DNA of 64,000 bases from Amoebophrya sp. A120 (Eukaryota > Sar > Dinophyceae > Syndiniales > Amoebophryaceae): NCBI GenBank assembly GCA_905178155.1, contig CAJINV010000007.1, positions 2,709,151 to 2,773,150 of the forward strand. The letters are read 5' to 3'. This document shows positions 35,201 to 47,200 of the stretch, one piece after another. Both the position numbers and the translations under genes were made by a program. Below the pieces are notes generated by a model. That model was given only the letters and a program-made list of their open reading frames with translations. It did no database searches and was not told where the DNA came from. How positions within the stretch are numbered: the stretch's first letter is position 1; the number at the start of each line of letters is the position of its first letter.

Positions 35201-38200
35201 GCGACAGCAAGCAGTTCGACACCACCAGCTTGTTCGCCTCCTCCGCCAGCGCGGCCGTTAATTCCGCAGAGCGGCACAGCGCGTACCCGGACGTCGCCCC
35301 GGAATACGTGCCAAAGAAGTCATCCACCGTGACGTTCGCAACCGCCGTGGGCTCCACGACGATCGCCCGGGCGCGGCCCGCGACCGTGGGCGTCACGGAC
35401 ACGTAGACGTTTGACGCGGTGGGCGTGCCGTGCATCACGGGGGGAATTACGAGTTTGGAACTGTACGCGACGGTCAATGCGCCAGAACTGACCTGCCCAT
35501 CGTTCGCCCCGGCGTTGGACTCGACGTAGACGAAGGCGGAATGGGTCCCGTTTCCCGCCGGGATTTCGCAACCAGAGGACAGATACACCTCGGTGACTTC
35601 CATCGCGGTAACGGACAGGGATTGCAGCCCGCAAGTTGTGAAATCGCCCCTTGCCTGGGATCCAGCGACGGTGGAGGTTTTGAACTCCGCCACCGTCGCA
35701 TCGTACCCGGTTGGAAAGACTCTCGCCCAGGCCTTCCCCGAAATGCCGGGCGTGAAAGAGAACCCAACCGCGTCTCCCGTCGCGTTCAGCTGAACCGGCG
35801 CTTGGTACACGGTGCCCGAGAACGCGAGCTTCAGCAACTTGCCGCCGTTGGACGAAAGTTCGCCATCGGAATTCCCGGCTGCAGATTCCACGTACACGAG
35901 AATCCGGTACTCCGTCCCCGCCGCCAAGACGCAGTTGGTTAGCGTCTTACTGGTCACACCAGAGCCAATCGTCGAATTCCCTCTGCACTGGTCGTAGTCA
36001 TTGGTTAAACCGGGGATCAACGGTGAGTTCAACAATTTCATCGCGCCAATGTCGAAACTGCTCGTGTCCGTGTTCCGCACAATCGTGTAGTAGGCCAAGC
36101 CCGCAGCCGTCGCCTGGAAGGAGATCGTCACAGAAGCTGCGGTAGGGGTCCCCGTCGCTTCGGGGTATTTCGTAAAGGTATTCGACGGCGTCGGATCCGC
36201 CAGGTAGAACTCCACCGTGTCAAGCTGCCCGTCGTACATGTTCTGCGTGTCTTCCACGTAAAAGGTCACCACGTACGTTTGGTTCACGGCCAAGTTGCAA
36301 GAGCTGAACGAGGTTGTTTTCAACGACGAGGAGGCAATCGCGACGTTGCTTACTCTGCAGTTCGCCTGGTTGTTGTAAGCAGTGGTGAACCCCCGGACGA
36401 TGTGCGCGGTGGTTGTCACCGCCGCGTTTGCCTTGGTCGTCAAAACGCCCCACAGCTTCCCGCTCGTTTTCGTCGACTGCATCTTCACGGTCAAACCCGC
36501 GGTGGTCGGCGTCGAGTAGATGTAGGGCCGGATCTGGAAGGAGTCTGACGGCCCCATCTCGACATCAGCCGGCCCGAAAAGCGTTCCGCCGTTGTTTGCA
36601 CTTGAGTCTTCTATGTAGGCGAATAACTTGTACGTCTTCCCGTACTGCAGGCCGCAACTGGACATCACGACGGACTGCTCCGCGGTATATGGGGCCGCGT
36701 TGATGTGCTGCACACCACTCGCGCAATTCCCGCCGGAGCCCGCTTTCACCGATGCAACAGAAACTTGGTCGGAAAAAGCCGGGTCGACGATCATCACGTA
36801 GTAGTAGGATTCGATGTCCAGCTTCGCCACGATCTTCGCAGTCCCACCAGTTCTGGAGATGCTGGTCGGTACAATATGCGGCGGAGACCGCAAGTCAAAC
36901 TGCTGATTCGAAGCGGAAATGATGTCAATCGCGGCGCTCATGCTGCCGTCTAAGCGTCCGTTCGTATCCGCGACGTAGACGTACGCCTTGTAGGTCACGT
37001 CTCTCTGCAAGGCGTTGCAGTTTGTGAACGCGAAGGTGAAGTTCGTCATGCCGGTCAACGGCTGATTCCCCATGAAGCAAATGCTACCCAAACCGCCCTT
37101 CACTTTCGAGATCGACACAGATTCCGCCTCCTTCTGTGTAAAAATCGCTGCCCAACCGAGCCCGTTCAACTGCGGCTGCGTCTGGATGTTGATCAGGCTC
37201 GGCACCGGCGTGCCCATCAAGAACGGCGCGATTTCGAACACGTTGCTGCCCGGGACCTTGAAGTCAACCGCGAGCAGTTGGCCCCCGTCCGGGTCGGTCA
37301 AGTCCTCCACGTAGAGGATGACTTTGTACTGTTCGCCGTGCTTCAACCCGCAACCGGCTAAGGGGATGTTCTGGACGTTGTTGTCAATCACCAAGCGGGA
37401 CTTCCTGCATCCGTTTCCACCAAGCGAGTAGGAGCCGAGCGCGATGTTCTTTTTCGTGATCAGCACCGGATTCCGATCGTACGCCGCTTTCGTCACCAGA
37501 AGCATCGAGATCCTTCCCTCATACAGGGCCTGGACGCGGACCGTTAAACCCATTGGCGTGATCGCGTGGAAGCTCGGGTACCCCTCTGTAAACCCGTTCG
37601 ACGGTGGTGCTTCGATCGGCTGCGAGACATACAGCGTCCCGTCGGAATGCCCGTCTGCGTCCGCGACGTAGGCAATGAGGCTGAAATAGGAACCAGACGC
37701 GAGGTTGCAGCCCGTGAACGTGACCTGCTCGACGTTGTTGCTGATAGCCTGGCCCAACACCATGCAGGTGTTGTTCGCGGTAGATAAACTGCCACCAAGC
37801 GCATCCACTGCGGTCCTCGCCTTCGCGATCGTGTAGCCGACCGTCCCCACAGCGGTGGTGGACACGAGTTTCGCAAACAAACTGCCCTTCATAGCCGCGG
37901 CTTGGAAGGAGAACACCAATCCGTCCAGGGTTTTGTTCTCGTAGGTCGGGAAATCGGTGAAGCTGTTCGACAAGCCAACCGGGATAACAGTTTCCAGCGC
38001 CTTCATGAACCCGTCGTTCCGGCCATGAATGTCCTCCGCATAGACGTAGGTCACGTACACCGTTCCCAAAGAGAGCGCGCAATCGGTCAAAGTGACAAAA
38101 GTCTCCTGCCCGTTCGTCACGGGCAGGTTTTCCGCTCTGCACGCCGTGCTGTTCACACCCATGCTCGGCAAGTTGGTCTTCAGCTCCGCGGGGCCCACTT

Positions 38201-41200
38201 TATTGGCGGTCGCGGGGTACACCGCCACCCAAACTCTGCCGCCACTCACCATGTCGGTGCCATTGGTCGTGAAAGCTACTCGAACAGTGTCGGCGGACGG
38301 GTCGCCCACTAGATACGCCCCGTAAGCCCCCGGCTGGAAGTTGTTGCTGTAGTCTTCCATCGTGAGGGAAAGCGGCCCGACGATCTCGCCGTCGTTCAAT
38401 CCGCGGGAATCTTCGACATACAAAAACGTCGAGTACAGCTTCTGGCGGTTCAGCGCGCAGCCGGTCAGGGTCACCGTGATCGGCGAGTCCGTCGCGTTGG
38501 CCGAAGCGCCGATCGCCCGACAGCTGGTGGCCCCCATGGCGAAGATCCCCGCTTTAACCGCGGCGATGTCGATGACGTCCGCGTTCTCCTGCTGCACGAT
38601 CATGGCCCACACAAACCCATCGGCCGTCGTGTTGAACCCGTAGGCCACGCCGTCCGGCGAAACCCCGCCCGCGGTGAGTTGTGGAGGCTGCAAGAAGCCG
38701 TTGCTCGCGGGGACGGTGATGGGCAGACCGGGTCGCGATAACACGCCCGTGTACACGTCCGCGACGAAATTCAGATCCTCAATGTACATGAAGAAGCGGT
38801 AGGAGCTGGACCCGCGGAGGTTGCAGTTCGTCAAGGACACCGTGGACTCCACGCCACCCGGAATGTCGAACATCTGCTTCCAGCAGACCAACTGGTTCAC
38901 CGCACCGACCTGCTGTACCCCCGCGTCGCGCAGAGAGCGGATGTTGATGCAGGACCCGAGAATCTCCTCCGCCAAGCCCGCCCACGCCTTCCCGTTCGCA
39001 AAGGTCGTGACTTTCACCGTAATCGTTTGGATAGACACGTCGGTCGCCATGTTCGCGACGTACGGTAAAACCGAGAAATAATTCGTGGTGGAAGGCGAAG
39101 CTGCGACGACTAAGGACAGGGGGGATACGGTGCCATCCGTTTCGCCCTTCACATCCTCGATGTAGACATACAACTTGTAGTTCTCATTCGCCGTGAAGAG
39201 ACAGTTCGTCGCGGTCGCGTTCCCGACCACCAGATCTGCGCCGGCCCCGATGGTTGCTGTGCCGGTGCAAACCGTGTCGGTCGCGGCCTTCGCCATCGGC
39301 TTGGTGATGGTCTTCGCGAAAGCATAATCGTAAACGAGAACGTAAGCCGTACCGGGAACAGTCGCTGTGAACCCGACAACCAAATTGCTCACCTCCGGCT
39401 GCTTGCCCATCACGGTTTCGCGGAGCGCTGGAATGACCGCGAAGCTGTTGGACGGCTCCACCTTGAAGGCGATTGCTTCGGTTAAAGTCCCCTTATTGAT
39501 CCCCGAGCCCTGGTTTTCCGCATACACATACGCGTAGTACGTCGTGTCGCCGAGCATCGCGCAGAGTGTGAGAGTGTTGGTTGTTGGTTTATTCCCCGCG
39601 ACGAACACCGCGGAAACCGTGCAGTTCGTACTGTCACCCTGCGAGAGGGTGGACGCTTTCAAGTTCTCCACCGTGACCAAATCCTTGTTCGCTTCGGACA
39701 CGATCGACGCCCAGACCTTCCCCGAGGCGGCGGCGGTGGTGTAGGACAAGGTTAACCCGTCCTTCGAAATGGCCGAAATCGTCGGATAAACCAGAAACGA
39801 GTTACTAGGCCGCTCCACCGGGAACTGCGAGGCTGGCGCGAGGGTGCCGTCGGACTCCAAGCCGGTGCTGGACTCAATGTACACGATGGCCGCGAAGTAG
39901 GAGATTAGAGGGGAGGTGGAGTACACCGGTAAGTTACAATTGCTCAACGTTACCATGTTCACGCCGGCAGAGATCGTCAACGGGCTGTCTCCCACGTACT
40001 TACAGGATTTGGCACCCAAAGCGACACTTCCCTTCTTCACGGACTCGGTCGTCGCGGTCAGCACGTGGTTCGGGAGCAACACGTTGATCCACGCTTTCCC
40101 GTCCACATTCGCGCGGAACTCCACCACAACGGAATGTTGGGAGCCCGACCAGGCGTGCGCGACCGGCGCTTGCGTGAAGTAGTTGGAAATCGGGTAGATC
40201 AAATGCCCATCCCGGTACACCCGGTAGGATGTCACCATCGCCCCGCAATCAGATACCACCTCCGACCAGCGCAGCGTGACGCTGTATTCCGTCGCGGACT
40301 TCCTTACTGGGGCCGTGAAGATGCTCCTCGGTGCGCACCGCATCTCCGCCGTGAAGATCGGGGACCGAGGGGACTCCCCGACACCGTTGATCGCGGACAC
40401 GTAGTACCGGTAGTTCCTGCCGTTAATCAAGCCTCTATCGTCGTACTCCCGCTTGTTGCCCTGGTACACCAAGGAGTACACCCCGGACGCCGCGCCGTTG
40501 TCCCGGTACAGGTTGTACACGGAAATTGGACTACCGCCGGTCACCAGCGGTTCCTCCCAAGACAGAATCATGGAAGATGGTGTTCTGGTGTCCACCATCT
40601 CCAAAGGCGACATCGGGGTGGACTTCAGGAACGCGATGCTGGTCGGCGCGGCGGGCTCAATCGAGCACACGCGCACCGCCGGGTTGCTGTGCGGACCCCA
40701 CCCGAGGGCATTCTTGGCCTGCACGGTGATGGAGTACGTCCTGCCGACTTCGCATAAGGTGACAACCGACGTGGTGGACGGATCGGTCGAACCGTCGTAC
40801 TGTTCGCAGTTCTGGTCGTAGTACACCTTGTAACCGAGAATTGCAACCCCACCGTAGTCCGTCGGGGGGAGGAAGGACACCTGAAATTCCCCAGCCACGC
40901 CGGTAGATTGCACCTGCGGCACGTCCATCGCGCCGGGCAGTTGCGCGGCGACTTGGGAGATCGGGCTAGTGTAGTACCCGATCCCCACGTCGTTCTCCGC
41001 CGCGACTCGGACCCGGTACGCCCGGCCCGCCGTCAAACCACGAATGGTCGCGAACGTCGCTGTCGTTTCGGTCGCCACGAAGAAATCCCCCCCGAGACCG
41101 TCGTCAATCTGCACCTTGTACCGCCGGACCGGGGTGCCAGAGTCCAAAGTCGGCGGCTCCCACTTGACCGAAACGGAGGTCCGTGTCGTGGCGCCGGCGA

Positions 41201-44200
41201 ACCCGAGATTGGTGGGCAACCCCGGAATGGTCGCTGCGTAGGCCGTGATGTAGTCGGAGTACAGCCCGTACTGCGATCTAGCGACGTTGCGCGCGGACAC
41301 GCGGTAGATGTACATGCCGCCGGTGGTGAGATTGGTCGAGTCCGAAAACGCCTGGGTGGACGCATTCGTGTCGGAAAGGAAAATGAAGCCATTGCCCTCG
41401 TCCCTCTCGATCCGATACCCCTCCATCATGGCACAGCCGGTTTCGAAGGGGATGTCCCAGGCCAAATCCACCTGCGAGGCGGTGGACGACACCACCCGCG
41501 CGTTCGCCGGCTGGGTGGGCGTGATCGCTAAATTCGCGGTCGCAACGTCGGATAAAGGCCCCTCGCCGATCGAGTTGAGAGCGGAAACCTGCGCTCGGTA
41601 CGAGCGACCGCAGGTGAGGCCAGATTGCGTGAACTGCGTCACCGAGGGCGCACCAACACCGTCATACACCAGATGCAACGACGGGTCGTTCAGCCCGTTG
41701 TCCATGTAGAGCCGGTACCCGTTTAACGCCGCACCACCCTGGAAGTTCACGTCCAGCGGCTGCCAGTTCCACGTGAGCGAGGAAATTGTCGACGCGGAGA
41801 TCGACAAAGCTTGCGGCGCCTGCGTGGGCGGCGTGCCGACAATGTGGGCCTTCACATTCGAATACGGCGAAATCCCGGCGTTGTTCTGGGCCGCCACGCG
41901 GAACTGGTAAATCTTGCTCGGTTGGAGTTGCGCGATTTCCACGGCCAGCTGCGTGTTATCCGGGTTCGGCTGCACGGTGGTCCAGTTGCTGAAAGTGGGT
42001 TCGATCGCGTACTGAACGATGTAGTTCGTGATCGGCTCACCACCATCCGCAAGGGGCGGGTCGTAGGACACCTGCACGGTGTCCGCCGAGACCACCGTCG
42101 CGGTGCTGTTCGCGGACACCCGCACTAACGCCGCACTGACGTCGACATTTCTCGGCTCCGAGGGTTCGACGGACATGATCGCGTACACGATGTCGGAAGG
42201 CGGCCCTTGTCCGGCCGCGGACACCCCGAGCACGTACGCGCGGTAGATCCGCCGCGAAACGAGTTTGACCGCCGTGTACTCCGTGGTGTGCGGCTTGTAG
42301 AATCCGTCGTAGACCCGGGAAAAGCTACCACCGAGACCATCGTCCATCCACAACTCGTACCCGAGAATCGCGTTCGGATCTTTGCTGCCGACGTTGATCT
42401 CCCCGACCAGTTTGTCCCACGTGTACCGAATGCTGCTCGCGTCGACCGGCGCGCCTTCCAAGTTCAAAACTTTCGACGGCAGAGACGCAATCGGGACGAA
42501 GAGCGCGGCGGACTCCCCGGAGTAGACGCCGAGGCAATTCTTCCCCTTCACGGTGAACTTGGGTCGGGACGCACAGGTGAGACCCGTGAACGAAGCGGAG
42601 GTGACCGTGGCGTCGACTTCCGTTGGCCCGTTCGCCGGTGCGAGGGCTCCGTCCATCAGAATTTCGTACTTCTCCATGGCGCACCCGCCGGTGTCCCGCG
42701 GCGCGGTCCAGCGGAATCGAACCTGTGCCGTGCCGGCCGTGGTCCCGCACAGCGAGTCGACGAGGACCGGCGTCCCGACCTGCCCCGGTTGCTGGATCGT
42801 CAAAAAATCCGCCGCTTCGGAAAGATCCGATTCCCCGACCTGATTGGTCGCGGAGACCTGGAACCGGTAATTTTTGAAGGTCAAAAGGTTCATCGAGATG
42901 TACTCCAGCGCCGCGCCTTTGAACACCGGCGTGACCGGATCGCCAATACCGCCGTTGCGGTACAAAGTAAAGGAGGTAATGTCACTGCCTCCGTTGTCCG
43001 GCGGCGCGAGCCACTTCACGGTGATGGAGTCCCTGGACTGGGAAACCAAAGTCGGCGCCAAGGGCCGGGTCGGCCTCCCCGCGACTAGAAACGAAGCTAC
43101 AACGGACCCAACGGATTCCCCGACCGGGTTCAACGCAACTACCTTGTACCGGTACGTCCTGCCCGCGACCACGTTCGTGTCCGTGTAAACGGACACACTG
43201 GGGTCGACGGAGAGCCAGGGCGACAGCAACCCGTTCTGCCCGTCGTCCTTGTACAGCTGCAACCCGGTGATGGCCGCGCCACCGTTGTCCACCGGGTAGA
43301 ACAGATTGAACTCGATTTTCGGGATCGGCGACGCGGACGAGGACCGCAACGTCGGCGCCGGGGGCTTGCCCGGCACACTCGCGATCGGCACCGGGCCCAA
43401 AACATTTGACGGCGTGCACCCGACGCCGTTGCAAATGTCCAGGTAGAAGTGGTACGACCGGCCGGTGACCAGGTTCGAGAACTCGTACTGGTTGCCCAAG
43501 TCGGTCACGGACACCTTGTCCGAGAACGCCCCGAGGGAACTGGACGTGGGCAGACTGTCCACGTGGATGTAGTCCCCGCCGAGCCCGTCGTCGCGGTACA
43601 TCTTGAAGCCGGTAATCGGGATTTTGTCCAGCACCGTATCCGTGACGGACCACCGGACGATCACCGAGGTCTTCGTGAACGAGTTCGCCTGGATCTGCAA
43701 GTTTGTCACGGGGGCCGGGGACTGCGCGGTGTAGAACCGGGAAATGTGGCCCTTCGGACTCGGCAGCGTGCAGTAGTCCGTGGAGGGCGGACAGAGGTAG
43801 CTGGTTCCCGCACACACCGTGGTGTCGTACCCTTGGCCACCGCACACCGGCGGCATCAGCCCGTCACCCGGGCAGGCGGCGTGGGCCTGGACTTGGAACT
43901 GGTACAAGGCGTTCTTCTTCGTCAAACCGTCAATTGTGTAGTCGGTTTTCGCCCCGTTACAGATCTCGATCTTGTTGGACAGCGGCGAGCCGTCCTCGCC
44001 GTCGTTGTACCACACCGTGTACTTCGTGATGAAACTCCCGCCCAAACTCGGCGGCGGGTCCCAGGAAATCGTCACCGACGCTGCGGTCGACTGGAGCAAC
44101 TTCGGCTTCGACGGCGCCATGGGGTTCACCGCCGCGAGGAACTTCGCGACCGAGCTGCGGCTGCCCTCCCCCGCGCGGTTGATGGCGGAGACCTGGTAGC

Positions 44201-47200
44201 GGTAGCGCAGCCCGGGGGTCAAACCCGCGTGGAGGAACTCCCTTTTCGACGGCGCGCCCAGCCCGTCGAAGATCAGTTGCGGCACGTCGTCCACGCCGGT
44301 GTTCGCGTACAGCCGGTAGCCGGTGACCGCGTCGCCCCCGTTCTCGATGTCCGAAATCACCGCGCCCCAGAAGATCTTGATGCTCGTCGCCTCGGTCGGG
44401 TCTTCCCGCTGGATCGCGGACAGGGGGGGCGGGTTCGGCGGGTCGGCGCCCTTGAAGATCGTGAACCCGGAGACGTCGGAGAGATTCAAGTCATCCACGC
44501 CGTTCAAAGCCAGCACCCGGTACTTACAGAGTCTGTTCGGGCACTTCACCTCGTTCGCGATCGTGTCGTCCGCGCAGGTGTGCATGTCGGGGGGCAGGGT
44601 GGAAATGTAGCTCCCCGACCCGTAGATGCAGTCCACCGTGCCGAACTCGTTCGCGTCGACCCGCGACCGCTGCACCACATACCCGGTGACCGGCGTGCCG
44701 CCATTGTTGGTCGGGGGCTTCCACTGCAAGGTGATCACCGACCTCGTTGCGGAGTACAAAGTTGGCGGATCGGGCGCGTACGGCCGTCTGGCGCACACGC
44801 GCGACAGTTGGGACGATCTCAACGACACCCCGGCGTCGGAGATCGCTTCCAATTGGAAATCGTAGATCATGCCGGTTTGCCCGCCCGCTAGGGTGTACAC
44901 CAGCTGCCCCACGTTCCCCGTTCCGTCGTACAGCAACGCCCCGTTCGCGTACAGCAAAAAACCGGTCACCGGAATGGTACTGGGTGGGGCCGCCCACGCC
45001 ACCGTGATGGTGGTCTCCGTCGAGGCCACCGCGGCCAGTTCGCAGCTACACCCGCCGGCCGCGCACCCCGCGGGGAGAATCGCGGAACTGGTACAGACTC
45101 GGGGCGTGTCCGGCACCGCCGCCGCAACCAAGGTGGACTCCGGCGAGTAGTACACGACGCCAACCGGGGTCTGAACCTCGTTGATCGCGTAGATGCGGTA
45201 CTGGTAGCTCTTCTGCGCAGTGATCGCCGCGTCGTCCAGCCAGAAGGTGTTGGTGTAACCGGTGACCGCTGCGGTCAAGTCCGTCCACGTCTGCCCCTGG
45301 TTCGCCGACCGCTCGATCACGTAGTCGAGTATGCATTGAAAGAAGTTTCGTACTTACTGCTCGTAGTAAGTGCAATGCTCGTAGTAAGAAAGTGCAATCG
45401 TGCAAGACAAATCTTTGGCTCCTCTGGTATAAACCAGTGTGAGCGTGTACTGAAGATTTGTCCACTTTATCAAGATTTGTCAACATGCAGGCACTCGTCC
45501 GAGAAGCAAGCACGATGCTTTCGCATTCCATATCGATGATGGGCGACCCATTGTCGTCCGGCGCGGTCCAGAGCAAATAGATCTGCTTGATCGAGGTCTG
45601 GTACGGGTCGGCGTAGGGCCGGCCCGGCCTCCCCGGTTTCGACGCGGCTAAGACGTCCAAACTCGTAATCGTCATCCCGCCATCCCCCGTCGGGTTCACG
45701 GCGACGACTTTGAAACGGTACGTCGCCCCGCGGACCAACGCGGTCGAGCCGTCGGCGTTCTTGGGGGAATACGCGTATTCGAGAACCGAGGACTGCTTGG
45801 ACCCGTCGTACACCAGGTTCGTGATCGGCCCGCCGGCCCCGTCGTCGACAAGCACCTTGTACCCGCTGATGCCCGCAATCCCGGTGTATGTCGGCGCCCG
45901 CCACTTCACGTGGATGGTCGTGGGCGATTGCGACAAAATCGATTCGGTCCCCGGGTACCAGAGCGGCGGTCCGGGGCGGTCGGAGGCGATCAAGGTGACC
46001 CGCTCCGACCGGGGGCCGGCGCCGGCCGCGTTGACCGCGGACACCGCGAACCGGTAGACCCGGCCGGCGATCAACCCGGAACGCCACAGGTACGTCTGGT
46101 CACCGCTGGGCGTGTCCCAGGTGGTCTCCACCGTGCCGTCGTCCTGGTAGACCCGGTAGGCCGTCAAGGAAGTGGACCCAATGTCCGTGACCGGGTCCCA
46201 CTCGATGGAAATGTCGTTGTCCGTCTGCCACAGGGTGGGGTGCCGCCGTAAGTTCTGCGGCGCTTCCTGCGGCGGAATGAACTCGCAGCACCGGGCCTGC
46301 ATCTCCAACGAGAACGGCGACCAGCCGACCACGGTTGCGTACTTGACCTGAAACACGTAGGTGCGGCCGACGATCAACCCGTAGAGCGTAACGGTCTTCG
46401 GCAGCGCGTCCAGCCCGACGTCCTTGAACGCATCGTGGTCGACGTTTCCCTGCATGATGATGTCCGCGGTGCCGCCCAGCCCGTCGTTCCGGCGCAGCTC
46501 GTAGAACAGAATCTTCGAGCGGCCCGTGTTGTCGTAGCCGACCGGCGGATCAAGCCTGAGAACCAACGACCCGGAAATGGTCTCCGCGCCGGTCAGCTGC
46601 GGCGCGACCGGACGGGTGGGCAGAATGGCGGGCTGGATGGTGATCTCGTAGGGGTCGGACTCCGTGAACTCGTTGCGGGTCACGAGCCGGTACTTGTACA
46701 ACGTCGTGGCGTCCAGACCCGTTTCCGTCCAGGTGTAAACACTGGGGTCGTCCGAGGACCATTTCAGCATGAAGTTGTCGTCTCCACCGCCGCCGTTCCG
46801 GAAAATCCGGTAGCCCATGATGTTCACGCCGCCGGAATCCAAGGGCGGGATCCACCGCAACTCCGCCGTGTTCCAGTACGGGTTGTCGCGGTAGAACGCC
46901 TCCGGCGGACCCGGCTTGTCCCACACCAGAAACGGTTTCGGAAAGTTTCCGATCCGGAGCTTGCTGTGGAAGAAGTTCTGGCCCGGGACCGCCTGCCGCG
47001 GGATCCCGCCCGTCGGGTTTTCCCACTCCAAAATCAGCCGCGCGTCGCCCGTCACCTCGCGGAACATCACCTGCACGTGGTAGAGCCGCTCCAAGGTCAT
47101 GTAGATCGGCTGCACTTGGATCACGCCCGCGTCGTCGCTGGACACGACCAATTTCTCGTCGATCCAGAGCTTCGCGGAGTTGTCGAAGGTGAGGTAGAAC

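Noticed and set aside
43449-44891. A 480-residue open frame on the + strand
   Set aside because: It lies opposite FN3 exons and, like many such frames from 20 to 51 kb, results from the GC-rich third positions of the real gene; it has no domain pattern.
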